Origin: Lumbricus terrestris
Taxonomy: Eukaryota > Annelida > Clitellata > Crassiclitellata > Lumbricidae
Assembly (NCBI GenBank): GCA_949752735.1
Contig: OX457036.1
Coordinates: 86,435,987-86,499,986, forward strand
Direction: 5' to 3'
DNA: 64,000 nt
This document shows, piece after piece, positions 1 to 11,737 of this stretch (the first letter of the stretch is position 1; each line of letters opens with the position of its first letter). The notes under the pieces were generated by a model. That model was not told the DNA's origin. It was given only the letters and a program-made list of their open reading frames with translations, and did no database searches. The position numbers and the translations under genes are program-made.

Positions 1-335
1 GTCTAGCTGGTTCAAGATGTTAATGGTATGGACCTGCAGACCGGACAGGTTGAAGATGGGCAACATGACGCGAGACAGACTCAAACAGAGAGTGGCGCCG
101 GACACCTACGGGCGTTTAGCCCAAGGATTTCGATGATGATGATGATTATTATAGCTGTCAGGAAAATTCTGTAAACATAGCAATCGTATAAATTTATTTA
201 GCCTTTTGCTAAAACAGCATGCATAATTTATAAATGTTTAAATACAATACAATACAATAATTATGGAAGCACGAAATGAAACAAATAACAATGAGAACTT
301 AGTCAGAAAGAAAATTCTTTAAAAATTATACTTAC

Positions 336-434
336 ACCAGTAGTTACTATGAGAATCTGTATAAATGCCGCCAGACACTGGAGTGGTGCTTGTAATGACT
401 TTCGCCTGGCACAAGTCCTGTGTTCAGCACAACA
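336..434 (-). CDS. Weak candidate next exon of the chimeric receptor
   Basis: On the minus strand an AG (ggtttacaag) precedes 99 nt that are open in phase 0 and end exactly at a strong donor (GTAAGT). The last supported exon of the receptor also ends in phase 0. The 33 codons hold four Cys (CC, then two more) and a hydrophobic run (CLAAFIQILIVTT). The Cys spacing does not match furin-like repeats, the hydrophobic run is short for a membrane span, and the distance to the previous exon is 11 kb. It is more likely chance than a real exon. Confidence 0.12.
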
Positions 435-1060
435 CTTGTAAACCGAAATGTATATGTGTAATAATTATTTTAGACTAGAATAGAGCCGCTGCAAGAAAGC
501 TATGCAGTCAGTTGGTCGCGTCGCTACGGCCGCCATGTAACAATTTTCACGACAAAAATCCTTTTTATATAATTTTGAATTCATAGGTTAAGTCTAATTT
601 CCACATAGTTTACTAGGAATTCTCAGCGCTGCTATAATAAATCTATATAATTCTGACAAGCTGCAGTTTGAGTCATTTGTGATTATCCGAGGAACAGTCA
701 ATTCTGTGTCACGGAATAATAATAGGGGCAATACATAATAGGGACAATACTAACACTAATAAGACCAATAACAACAATAGCAACAGATATAGTCGCCACT
801 GTACTGTGTTTACCGACAGACACTTTAATACTAATTTCATAGATAATACCAACATTGGCAATGATGATGATCATGATGACGAAGACGGCGAAGATGATGA
901 TGATGATGGTGATAGTGATGGTGGTGATAGTGATAAAAAAATCAAATCATTTATCTGCAACCAGAACCAGAACAACAAATCAAATCAAGCATCAAGAAGA
1001 CAACGTTAACAAATATAATAATGAAGCAGCGCTTAGGAAATTATGCTAATAGTTACAATT

Positions 1061-1122
1061 TGGTTGCACAGGGGACCCGGAAGAGGTTTTGCAGCCCCGA
1101 TATGGATGGGCCCCCTGTGCGG
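1061..1122. repeat. GC-rich hairpin
   Basis: TGCACAGGGG-ACCC at the left is the inverse of GGGCCCCCTGTGCG at the right, with a loop of about 30 bases. It is followed by a short GAT tract. It could be the 3' hairpin of a small retroelement; no coding sequence is attached. Confidence 0.3.
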
Positions 1123-1685
1123 TGACACTATGATGATGATGATGGCCATTTAGTTGCCATAGAGTGGTCTTGACATAAGATATAATGAAACAAAACAACT
1201 TTAAAAAGGAGACAGCAAACACCTTAACTAAAAGCACGGTTACACATTTGAAGAGCATAGGGCCTTAAGTTTAGCGAAGTATGAGGCACAAAAGTCACTG
1301 GATGGTCGGATGCTGCGGTGGTAGTAGGAATTAGAATCTAGGCCTAAGTCATAACCTAAGACGCAACCAAATTTTATTCAAAGTGAGAAATCGGAGGCTA
1401 TCAACAGTTTATCAATTTAAAAACTCTGTAATAAGATAGGCCAATGATAGGCCACGGTGTGCAAGAATAACTCATTAGTTCTGTACTGCTGTTACTGTCG
1501 AGTATCAGGACACGCAGTCAGGGCCGCATTAAGGCTAGTGCGGGCCCGGGTGCTGTGGAAACCTTGCGGGCCCTCCTCTCAGTCTTCTGTCAGCCACTGG
1601 TCTACCATGGCAAAGTTCTCCCACATGCATGTAGGCCTAATTATACCGTGTTTACTAACGAATATACACAATACAGCCAAGGGAT

Positions 1686-1970
1686 CAGCGGCGTAGACAA
1701 GGGGGTTTCGGGGGTTAACCCCCCATTGGCCTATTGAAATAGTTTTTTAAAGGTTATTTATCCGCTTAAATAAGAAAAACAAAACAATTGCTTGTAGTAG
1801 CACTTGTTTTTCTTACTTTATTCACTTTGTTACTTTATTTCCTTTTTATTTACTGTAATACTGTTGGGTTTACTGTAATACTGTTGGGTTGGTGTCAGAA
1901 AGGGCTTCCGGCCAGGCCATAAAAACCCTCAACCCCCCCCCCCCATCAAAAATATCTGGCTACGCCACTG
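1686..1970. mobile_element. hAT-type MITE with perfect 8-bp target duplication
   Basis: The ends read CAGCGGCGTAGAC and GGCTACGCCACTG, imperfect inverted repeats of the common CAGTGGCGTAGC hAT end. The flanks at 1678-1685 and 1971-1978 are both caagggat, an exact 8-bp duplication as hAT transposases make. The inside is non-coding, has runs of C and G near the ends, and a 20-bp tandem duplication (tttactgtaatactgttggg) at about 1849-1888. Confidence 0.85.
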
Positions 1971-2866
1971 CAAGGGATACTTTTCCTTTTGGACGCATAA
2001 ATGTTTCCAAGGAAAAGTTTCATACACTAGTAGATATAAGTCTACAATACGTGACAGAAGGAACGAACGACTAGATTCTTCAATTGTTATTTATATTTAT
2101 AAACCCTGTATGCTTATATGATCCTTCCAGCTGATTTTCTTCATTGTTCCCAAGTCCACATTTCGAAGACCTCCAGTCTTCTTATGATTATATTGCTTCA
2201 TCTCATGGTTCATGTCTCAAATACAAACAACACCACGTGCACTCCATGTCAATGTTCTATCATTCGTTTCTCTGGATTCCTGTTTCATCTTTTCTTTTCA
2301 TGTTACCGTAATTCTTAATTTTAAGTTTGTAAGTTCCTTCTTCCTATTTTCAGGTCTAATAAAATTATAGTATCATATTTCTTTTGCAGACTCCAAAAAT
2401 ATCCTGGCAAACCGCTCTGTAGAGCGTCATGATCTTCTTGCACCAATTATCTAGGTCTAGGAATTATCGGAGAAGAGTAGGCCTACACAGTGAAAGAGAT
2501 CGATACAAAGGAAATGGGTAAGATATCGGCTGAGGGCCGATTCACTGCGAAGAACGGTCATGAAGAAAAAATGAAGGGAAGTGAAGAAGAGGAGGACCAC
2601 GACAGCTTGTGCTGGATTGGATAATAACAAAACGGATAGGCCTATGGAAAGTTTGAGGAAGAGGCATCGGACATTTCTGTCAGCCTCGGAGACAAAAAAC
2701 TAGAGAAGAAGATGAAAAGATATAATAGGTTTAAGAAATTAAGAGTTATCCAATAACAAGTCTTCTAACGTTATTTCTCTATATAATTATTTTAAAGAAG
2801 CCAGTCAAAATGATTGACCCGCATGGCCTAATTTAAGATAACCCATCACTGTTGATACTTCCCAAG

Positions 2867-3307
2867 CAGGGCCGGGTTAAGGCATGTTCAGCATGTTCGG
2901 CCGAAAAGGGGCCCCCACACTTTAGGGGGTCCACACATGCGAGAAAAAATTCCGAAATTTTTAGATTTTTAGCAAATTTCAACCAACAGACTAAAAAAAG
3001 GTCATCAAAATTTTTGGCCGAAGATCCGCAAAAATTTTCCAAACAGGGCCCCACATTTCTTAATTCGGCTCTGGTCCCAAAGATAAATTTACAATAGCAA
3101 TAAGCTCCTGCGATTTCAACCAATGCATAAGCTGGAGCTAATAAATCGGATGTGTGGGAGAACTTTGCCAAAATTTCATCGACGATAAGTTTCATTATTG
3201 TTGCAGTATTCTTGCTAAGAAATGTCATCATTTCCGAAAATGCGGGCCCCTAAGGCTGCGGGCCCGGGTGCTGCAGCACCCTTAGCACCTACCTTAATGC
3301 GGGCCTG
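2867..3307. mobile_element. MITE-like element with CAGGGCCGGGTTAAGG ends
   Basis: The left end CAGGGCCGGGTTAAGG and the inverse of the right end (CAGGCCCGCATTAAGG) match over most positions. I found no clean target duplication. It sits at the edge of a retroelement remnant (3308-3527). A similar left end (cagggccgcattaaggc) near 1520 suggests a second, broken copy of the family. Confidence 0.5.
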
Positions 3308-3527
3308 CACGCAGTCTTAACTTAAAGAGACAATGATTAGATTGCAATCTAATGGGAAGAGGAATCTCATTCCATGTTTGAGCCCCACTGTATTTGACAG
3401 AGAAGCGTCGGATATTGGCAGGGGCTTCTATCCCTATACATGGCGGGCGCAGCTTGCGCCCAGTGAAAAATAGGGGGTAATCAGAAGACAGCCAAAATTC
3501 ATGTCGGTTGGGGGGAAGGTTGGACAT
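3308..3527 (-). pseudogene. C-terminal fragment of a non-LTR reverse transcriptase ORF
   Basis: The minus-strand frame contains RRFSVKYSGAQTWNEIPLPI followed by a basic FKLRLR tail. This is the usual end of CR1/L2-group ORF2 proteins (aromatic, G/A, WN.IP.xIR, then FK). There is no RT core nearby in this frame, so it is a 5'-truncated copy. Confidence 0.5.
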
Positions 3528-4019
3528 GGAGGGCAGCGTTCAATCTAGGCATCACTAGGAGGAAGATCCCCCAGAAAATGCTTCCCCTCCATATAAATTT
3601 GGACAAAATGGCAGGCCTGATAGTTTTTAGCAAAATGTATACACTATACGCTTTATACACTTTGAGTTTTTAGTTAGGCTACTATCTACATTTTTGAATT
3701 ACATGAACTGCTATAACGGCTATAATATACTATAAAAAATTTCCTATTACAGGATTGTAATTATGTTTTTACTAATTTAATAAATAATACAATAATATTA
3801 TAATTGAAAAAAACAATGTTAATACAAATACTATTTTGCACAACTAAATGGCTTCTCTCCAATGTTATCTTTCAAATTTCAGACAGACAAATTTGGTCCT
3901 TGAACACTTAAGTAAGAAGTCAGTAAGAATATTCTTTATTATACCACCAGCAAACGCACAGTAGTTTACAGAGGAAATAAATAATAGAAAAATAGAAGAA
4001 AAAAAAAGAAAAAAAACAT

Positions 4020-5195
4020 TTATGCAAAGTTATATAACATTCGCATAATAAAACTGTTTCTGGCAAAAGAATCAACTCTAGGAAGGGTTAGATTATGTGG
4101 CCTTGGTCGAGTATTGTATGGAGTGACCTTAATGGGAGGGAGGAGGTCGTGAAGAATGTGACAAGGATTTAAGAGGATTGACCGGAAAAGAGCAGAGTCA
4201 GCTCTAGAACAGAGAGCATCAAAACTAGGAAAATCGATAGGAAGAAAGCTTAAACGGGTCAATTTTCTTAAAAGACCGTTAAGACGTTTACGTTCCATTG
4301 CGTTGGCAAATCCCCACCATACAGGGGAGGCATAAAGTAATCTAGCAATGGTAGTAGCTCTAACAACATCAAACAGACGTTGACCATGAAGGCCGTGGGC
4401 GACTAAAACACGCAGAGCAAACATGGATTGCCGGGCTTTACAGCATATTCTGCTAATGTGAGCCTCAAAGCCAATCCGGTCAGAGATGGTGACACCCAAA
4501 ACCACCATCTGCTGGACCCTTTGGATGCCCGAGATGGGAGGAGGAAGAGTAATAGCTTTAGACCGAGGTCGCCTGATGATCATTTCACTGGTCTTAGCTT
4601 GATTTAGTTTTAGATTGCTAATGGATGCCCACTTAGATATATGGTCAAGTTCAGAAAGAGTGGTGTCAATGCAAGAAGCTGGGATCAGCAAGTAGCTATC
4701 ATCAGCATATTTAGGGAGACGGTTTCCACTGAATTTAGGTTTGAGACTGGAAATGGCTATGACAAAATCCGTAGGACCAAGGCCAGAGCCTTGCACAATA
4801 CTAGCATTGATGGTACATAGCGGAGAGATTTCACCCCCAAATTTGGTGCAGTGCTGACGTTCGTGCAAGAGAGCAAGCACCCAATTGTATAAAAAATCCG
4901 GGATGGGCTGTGATGCTAATTGATCGGCGAGGTGCTTGTGTCTAATGGTGTCGAAAGCCTTGCTAAAATCAAGGGACAGAAGTCTTACATAGGGTTCAGA
5001 TACGAGCATGGTTTGGAGTTCATGAGTGATGGATATCAGCGCGGCAGATGTGGATCCAGAAGGGCGGAAAGCAAATTGGTCAGCAAAGATCCGGTTGGTG
5101 CAGGGTTCAGTGATAAAGGGGTAAAAGTACTTGCGTACGACAATTTTTTCCAAGATGCGAGAGAGGATGGAAGTGATAGTAAAGCAACATCATTA
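4020..5195 (-). pseudogene. 5'-truncated non-LTR retrotransposon, RT C-terminal two thirds (Crack/Daphne-like)
   Basis: An open frame of 377 codons ends at 4020. It carries RT motifs in order: FADQFAFRPSGSTSAAL, LSLDFSKAFDTIRHKHLADQ, the SIVQGSGLGPTDFV block, YADDSYLL (catalytic DD), then the thumb region and a C-terminal tail (RLLYASPVWWGF). The frame stays open upstream of the listed start (SILSRILEK) to about 5195, where the copy is cut off. The endonuclease is missing. The GSGLGP variant and the tail resemble the Crack/Daphne part of the CR1 group; this subgroup call is inference. A second copy of the same tail lies at 47945-48320. A run of A and T follows at 3990-4020. Confidence 0.8.
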
Positions 5196-5219
5196 TTACG
5201 TGGGCTTACAATGTAGGAC

Positions 5220-7241
5220 CTACATTGTATTTTATTGTATTGCATTGTGCTCTAAAAATTCATGTAACGCCTCTCGAGTGCACACTTATCAGAGGCGCAA
5301 AACATATGGCTGCCCAATTTTGGCAGCAATTCATCCACTGAAACAGTAGAGTAATTTTGCTAAGAGGACATCTTAAAATGCTGAAATTTCAATGCGGAAA
5401 TCGCAAAAATTTCTTATGGGGAGGAGCACATTCCCTTCCCATACCAGGTCCCTTCTCGGCGCTACACATGCTTCGGCGATCGTCTGCTGGATGCTCGTTT
5501 GTCCCTCTCCAAACAAACCTTCATTCCCACACTAGAGGAGGGCATGCGCTAGATTGCATTATATTGCATACATAGAGGAAGGCCGGTCCAGAAAAGGGGG
5601 AAAAGAAAATGGATTGCGCCCAGTTGCTTAGGGGGGATAGAAGCCTCTGGATATTGGTGTGGGCTTGTGGCAATTGGTAAGAGTTGGCGTGTCTAGTATG
5701 ATATGAATGCACCTCACTAGTAGCATATGCCGGAAGAAATTCTCAAACAGAGAAAATGAAAATATCTAAACATGAATTCGCCTATCTGCACCTGCCTAAT
5801 TTGGTAAACATTTAGAAGGCTGCATTCACGGAATTTAGATTCGGTCTGAGTCCCACAGGACAGGTTTCCTCTAATATCGAATTGTTCGCTTTTGGAGCTA
5901 GAATAAATTCAGAAGACTGGATTTATAGGTAGAGGCCCAAATTATGTTGCAGTACGTGAGGTATGGGTATATGAGTGAATAATACAACGTGAGACGAATT
6001 CGAGGAGGTAGGCTACTAGCTGTGAGGTACGGGATAATATTCCAAGGTTTTTAGCGTTTTTATTCGATACAAGTTTTAGATGATCTTTTCAGGTTAGGTG
6101 TTGGACTATATATGAGGAGTTGAAATGCAGAACCTGATAAATCCACTTTTCACTATTCTGAGAAAAATGCAAAAAACTGAGAACACTGAAATTTGACAAA
6201 CCTTACACAATATATGAATTCCTCTGATTGTTTACAAGGTACCTGAGTTAATTAGACCACTTTTTGAAAATCCTGTCACTTTGGGAGAGGTTTTATGAAG
6301 ATTTAAAATACGGAATTATCGGGCTTTGCACATCAAATCTCATTGTGCACCTGGTTTTGTAGGGCTGGAAGCGAGATAGCATAGTTTTTTTTACTTCAAC
6401 ACTTTCCATAACTTAATTACAACTGCTATGGTTGACACAGACATGATTGGATTAATAAATTAGGCCTATTTTAACATTTTCAAGCAACTTTTATCATAAA
6501 GTCATTTTATGCAAAACCTTCAGCTTAATATCGGCTTTTCGGGTCCTTAAGCTGATACTTGCAAAAGCATGCGACTGTAGAAATTAGTGCGTGATTTGTC
6601 CCGATGAACTAACGACATACCTAATGATTAGGCGTCGTAATTATTTTATTCAGTGTAATGCGCATGTGCTCGTCAGGGCAACTTACTTACTTGCTTTTCA
6701 TGCACATAAGCTCAGGTTTTTTGCTTTTATGAACCTTTTGTTTTTCTGAAGTTTCGGTATAAACCCTTTGCCTTTCGTTTACTACTTCCTTTATTACCAT
6801 TATAAACCAGAATACTATCAAAACTATACCTAAATCGGTAAATTTTATTTTGTTGCGTTCATGTCGTCCATTTTGTTTACCGTAAGAGACGTCGGTTCTT
6901 ATTGGTCAATGGAAGTGTCTGGTGGCTTTCTATTGGTTGATGGATTTGTCAGGTTTTGCACGGAATTCCAGCCTTCAGTTATCAGGTTTTGCATTACAAA
7001 CCAAAGTTTGCCATAGAATTAAACAAGGAATTATCAGGTTCTGCATCTCAAAAACATTTTCATAGATGTATTTCAAAAAGCTGAACACACTGGTACCCTT
7101 AAGTCCGTTTATGCAAAAAATGGATTTATCAGGTTTTGCATATCAACTCCTCATATAGGCTACTCCTCTAAGAATTTGGTTGATATAACCTGGGCGAATG
7201 GAACCATTTCAAACCAAACCTCTGGTTCTCTATTTGACAGA
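5220..7241. other. AT-rich non-coding stretch
   Basis: No exon, RT motif, TIR pair or RNA gene could be supported on either strand. Short frames here have no recognisable composition. Confidence 0.4.
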
Positions 7242-8129
7242 GGTCATTGCATAATTACGTAACGCTCGAGGGTGGGTGGGTGGGGTAATTGAAAACGTTA
7301 CGAAACGTTACGTGGGTGGGTGGGTGGGGGAAGCTGAACGTTACGTAACGCCTTGCATTTTTTTATTAATAATTCAATAAATATTAAATTCCCATCGAAT
7401 GACATTCAAGACATGATGTGATCTGAAGAAGATACGGCAGCAGACACCAGTTACATGCCAGGTCAACATTGTCTGTTCTCCCGCTTGTGCAAACCGGGAA
7501 CCGCTGTTCGAATTGTTTAAATCTGTGATAGTTTCACAAACGGAACAACGTGATAGACCTAATTCTTTTTGAATTCCTGACACCGAAACCACTTTGAAGC
7601 ATATTTTAATTAGTGGACACACACTTCAAACATTTAAAATTGATGCACAGCAGAACTCATCGACATTTCTATTAAATAATTATCGAAGTGCCTAGACTAA
7701 GCAAATAATTACTTCTCCTTAATTTGAATTAATTATTAGGCCTAAGGATCCATTTGGTCCGTGTAGTCAGCAGTGTGTAAATTTTTATTATTGAGATAAG
7801 ATTTAAGAAAATTGAAGTTCAAGCAGGATTGCAATTTATATAAATAAAACAATCTGTAGGCCATATTTTAATTAAGGTTAGACTACTGTCAAATTATAAT
7901 TCACCTACTATATTAAATTCGCTATGAAAATATGAGTTATAAATAGGATTTCGCATAGGCCTGGTAGCTGTGGTAGGCCTAAATCTTAACTGATTTTTCG
8001 TAAAAATAGCGTTACGTAACGCTAGGGCGGGTGGGTTGGTGGGTGAAGGGGAAACGTTATGAAGCGTTACAAGGTGGGTGGGTGGTTCAAAACCGGTCAT
8101 TTTCGGCGTTACGTAATTATGCAATGACC
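7242..8129. mobile_element. MITE with GTTACGTAAC palindromes
   Basis: The ends are inverted repeats: ggtcattgcataattacg at the left and cgtaattatgcaatgacc at the right, each followed inward by the palindrome GTTACGTAACG, then G-rich tracts (GGGTGGGTGGG). The motif GTTACG is repeated several times inside both ends. No transposase frame is seen. It lies just beside the CR1-like copy at 8140-11240. Confidence 0.7.
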
Positions 8130-8455
8130 CCACAACTCTTTCTATGGGATTTAAAGATTATATAATTGGTTTATTAACATGGAACCATTCGGTTATGTTT
8201 TTCAATTCAAAATAACGCCATTAAATAGGAATTCAAGAGATGAGTTGGAGTAAAATACATTGGTGTCATCAGCGTAAAGTATAAAGTACAATAGATAAGA
8301 TGCATTAAGAAGATCATTGACGCAGATTAGAAATAACAAGGGACCAAGAATAGACCCTTGGGGAACTCCAAAGTTAATCTGCCGTAGATTGGATTGAGCA
8401 CCATTGCAGGAGACCAATAATTAATTGGATATTCAAGAGATGAATATCCTACAAG

Positions 8456-8626
8456 AGATGAATATCCTACTTGAGAAATTAAATACTTATGCGATTCGGG
8501 GTACCCAATTAAATTGTTTTTCAAGTTATTTAACAAATCGATCCCAATTGTTAAATAACTTGAAAAACAATTTAATTGGGTACCCCGGATCACATAAGTA
8601 TTTAATTTCTCAAGTAGGATATTATG
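8456..8626. repeat. Near-perfect inverted duplication, arms about 75 bp
   Basis: The left arm (from gaatatcctacttgagaa to ttatttaaca, about 8458-8534) is repeated in reverse complement at about 8551-8624, with a loop of about 15 bases (aatcgatcccaat). The arm encodes RT residues (LNTYxIRGTQLNCFSSYL), so one piece of the host retroelement appears on both strands. It would form a long hairpin. Confidence 0.85.
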
Positions 8627-9795
8627 ATCGACGGCACCAAGGCCACTGCAGATCTAAAAAATCCTATTGCATACTGGTTATTTTCAATTACATTGGAAAT
8701 ATTGTCTAGCATACTCAACTGCTCAACAAGGGCATGCAGGCAGAGTGTCCCGATTGGATTCCGTGCTGCGAAGGGAAGAGGACATTTCCTTAAGAAAAGA
8801 AATTATTGAGACTTTCATAGGCCTACATAGCACTTTCCATGGGTTTTTTTAACGTGCAGTTCTACACAGAATGTGCAGTTGTAAATGCATTTGTGCAGTT
8901 GTAGAAACAGTTATGTGCAATGAAAATAATTGGAAAAGGTAATTGAAGGCCGGTTTGTCGCGGAGAAAGAAGAACATTTGCAGTGAAAAATAAGCAGGAA
9001 GGTCAAATAATTATAACTAGGCCTACAGTTGATGACTTAAAAGTCATCAGTTTTTTTGTCGCCGACTTGCGACATTTTCTTGGGTAAATTTTCAGAAACG
9101 ACGAGAAATGTAACAAAGTCGCACAAAAATATTTCTGGTTGTGCAGTTCTACAAATTTCTTCTTTAAAAACCTGCCTTTTCGAAATTTAGAAAAACTGGT
9201 GGTACTGAAATAAATCTATAGTTTGTGACATCGCCTTTTTTATTAACTGGAACCACCTTCGTGATTTTAATGATTGAGGACCCGAGGAAATACCCCAGTG
9301 CTAAAAGAAGTTTGATTAGGCCTATACCTGATAATAGGTGAGCAATAGAGGGTAATGGTAGAAGTGCAATGCTAAGATCAGCCTAATGGAGTGCACAAGT
9401 TTGGAAAACATCCTCTGAGGAGGTTTCACTGAGTCCAACTTATTCGATAAGCGTCGATGGCATGAATTTCTCAAAGGAAGTCGTGGCAGTGGGGATTTAG
9501 CTACAAGTGACCGGGCTATCCCTGTGAAATAAGCATTAAAAGTGCTTGCCATAGATGCAGGATCATAAATTTTCACGCCATCGACTGTTTTGGATAAGAC
9601 GTTTTTATCTAGAGTTCTAGACGTTGGCCCTATCGTTCATCCCCATAAAAGTTCGAAGAGGCTCCAGGTGTTCTTCAAGTTGTTGCTATGCTTACAGAAT
9701 TCTGAAGCCAAATATTTTTTCTCTCTGAATTTTCAAGGATTTAAACATGTTTCTGTAAGAAACAAACTTAAGTCTACTATATCATTTGGGATTTT

Positions 9796-10781
9796 TAGGG
9801 CTGTTGTTCGATTAAAAATTTTAATCGAAATTAATCGCGCGATTGATTTTTTTAATCGCAATTAACTGCAAATTAATCGCAATACATTTCCTTCAAATAT
9901 GTTAATCTTACTATTTTAGAAGGACCCCTGAAGCATAAAATTTTAATCACTGAATGCATTATTTCTATTGCAAACATATTTAATAACCTTTGGCTTAGGC
10001 CTATTGAATTTCTGCATTTAGTTTATTGAACAGTTTTGTATGGTAGACAGAATTGAAACACTGTTCAAATCAATCAACTGCTCAAAACCGTTAATTTTTT
10101 TCATTTGAGCCACCTTTAATTAAAATGACAAAGGCCTAAATGTGAAATTAGACAACCGTTTTCTGACTATCAAGATTAATTACCGTATTTATTCAGCCAA
10201 TTGTATAGGTAGGCCAGTTTATTTACATTGGTCGATTCAAGATATGCTTTTATTAGCCTAATTAGCAATAGTAGGTCTACTATTGAACCTCATTATTTAG
10301 TCACAATTTTTCACAAGAGGTTGCGGTTCTTGCCAAACCTAGTCTCAGTTGTCCTTCTGTAAACATTTATCATTTGAAACCTGAAATCCATTGCTCTTGC
10401 CATCTCATGAAGTTCAACCAACGTAGTCTGACGTCTGACGAGATGAGGAAAGAGGAAGCAACCTTAGTGGACAATGCGAAGCGGCCGATGTCGACGACTC
10501 ATCGTTGACGTTTAACGCATGTTTTGCATGGTTCGCATGCAGGCGATAATTGGAGAAGGAAATGCTACGATAATACTCAAATTATTTGTTGGAAAATTTG
10601 CCAAAGAATGTATCACTAGCTTTAACTATGAACCCTCCGTTTAAAACGAGTTTTTCTGCCTCTAATTCCATTTTAATCAGATCTAATTAACGCGTACGAT
10701 AAATGCGTTAAAAATTTTAATCGCAATTTTTTAACGCGTTAATCGCAAGCGTTAACGCGATTAAATCAGTAGCCCTAATTT
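9796..10781. mobile_element. Non-autonomous DNA transposon with TTAATCGCG-rich ends
   Basis: The left end AGGGCTGTTGTTCGATTAAA and the inverse of the right end (AGGGCTACTGATTTAATCGC) are inverted repeats, each followed by many ATTAATCGCG and TTAACGCG words. The flanks ggattttt and aatttttt match at 6 of 8 positions. The end type is that of a widespread hAT-like family. It interrupts the CR1-like element at 8140-11240; the retroelement frame resumes on both sides. Confidence 0.7.
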
Positions 10782-11227
10782 TTTACTTCAGATATAGCGC
10801 ATATAATTTTCCTACACGACTTGAGGAGACCCTTTGTCATCGAAGGTTTTATTGCGGTGGAATTTTATCCGTAATTATTTTGAGTGAGAGGAAAGAATTC
10901 ACCATAGCACTCCATGTATTTTGATTGGAAGGAGTCATACGCCTTATTAGCATTTTGTTTGGCACAGGCTTCTAAAACAGAGGGCCAGTCAATTAGGGCA
11001 AGGGCTTAATTAAAAGCAGTTTATTTGCCACGTGATTAGACGATGGTTACCAACAGGAGGTTTGTTGTAAGGCAGAAGACCATAATCAAACTGTGTTATG
11101 AGAGGCAGATGATCAGAGATAGGCCTATCGGTTGCTAAGATGAATGACTTAAATAGTCTTGGCCATGTATTAGTGAATATTATGTTATCTATAAGAGTGG
11201 AAGTTTTGCAAGTGATTCTCGTTGGTC

Positions 11228-11325
11228 TGGTGATGAAAGGTAACAGGATGGTGGTGATGGTGGTGATGGTGATGATGATGATGACGACGACGACGACGCC
11301 GATGATGATGATGATGATATAATAA
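11228..11325. repeat. GATGGT/GATGAC/GATGAT microsatellite
   Basis: About 95 bases of imperfect GAT-type triplets on the plus strand. It explains the polyHis and polyMet short frames here. Confidence 0.9.
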
Positions 11326-11428
11326 CAATAATGATAATGACATTTTAAAGGAAAGCGGTAAAAAGTTCAGCATTTTAAAGCAAGTTCAATAATAATAACT
11401 GTAAAAAGAGAATGAATGAAGAAATTAC

Positions 11429-11737
11429 CACTCGGACTTTCTGCGTGCCGTTTTGTGTAAAAACGTCGAGTCTTCTCTGGAATCGGTAAAAGCCATCGGG
11501 ACATCGTGAGTCGTCTTGTAGACAGCTCAGCGTTCCCTCCTTTAATTCGATAACCAGATGACAGGCATTGCACCCTTCGAATCCCAGGTGATTTCCTGGT
11601 CCAGTGCAACCGTCCTTACAGTTCTTGTTGCACGGGTCGCATATGTCTGATGCATTGGCGTACTTGAATGCCGGACATTTATCACGACAATATGGTCCGT
11701 CGCGAACATTGCGGCATTCTTTGCAATCGTTTGGTTC
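11429..11737 (-). CDS. Receptor exon Q: second furin-like Cys-rich block
   Basis: The exon is 309 nt (103 codons), phase 0 to 0, acceptor gaag|GAACC, donor GTG|GTAATT. It encodes CKECRNVRDGPYCRDKCP, then YANASDICDPCNKNC and CKDGCTGPGNHLGFEGC, the pattern of domain IV of EGFR before the membrane (C-x2-C, DGP-C, YA-C, CxxC-CxxGCTGPG-C). It then runs about 35 residues further with an SCLQDDSRCPDGFY Cys pair, so at least part of one more repeat than in vertebrate EGFR is likely, as in other invertebrate EGFRs. No membrane span is seen before the donor. It is the leftmost exon I can support. Confidence 0.85.

Larger units (their letters stand above)
1..1677. other. Sparse stretch, no supported gene
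   Basis: Apart from a weak exon candidate at 336-434 and a hairpin at 1061-1122, I see only short GAT-type microsatellites (for example 862-915), which give acidic or Met-rich reading frames with no protein character. The first 150 bases may be the tail of an old retroelement followed by a GAT tract, but no domain can be read. Confidence 0.5.
8140..11240 (-). mobile_element. Degenerate CR1-like non-LTR retrotransposon
   Basis: Reading the minus strand from 11240 down: endonuclease end with TSTLIDNI and SDHLPLITQFDY; linker text near 10790-10985 (NANKAYDSFQSKY); after an inserted MITE (9796-10781), KTVDGVKIYDPASMASTFN and FNAYFTGIARSLV at 9480-9600; AVDHNILLEKLNTY near 8600; and GVPQGSILGPLLFL with FILYADDTNVF near 8270-8370. 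Stops and frameshifts are many, so it is dead. At 11120-11127 the word TAGGCCTA splits the conserved SDHLP block, adding two codons. Confidence 0.8.

Noticed and set aside
1..11428. Kinase or transmembrane exons of the receptor
   Set aside because: I searched the minus strand for GxGxxG, HRDLAARN, DFG and a Leu-rich span with splice sites and found none that hold; they are probably left of the window.
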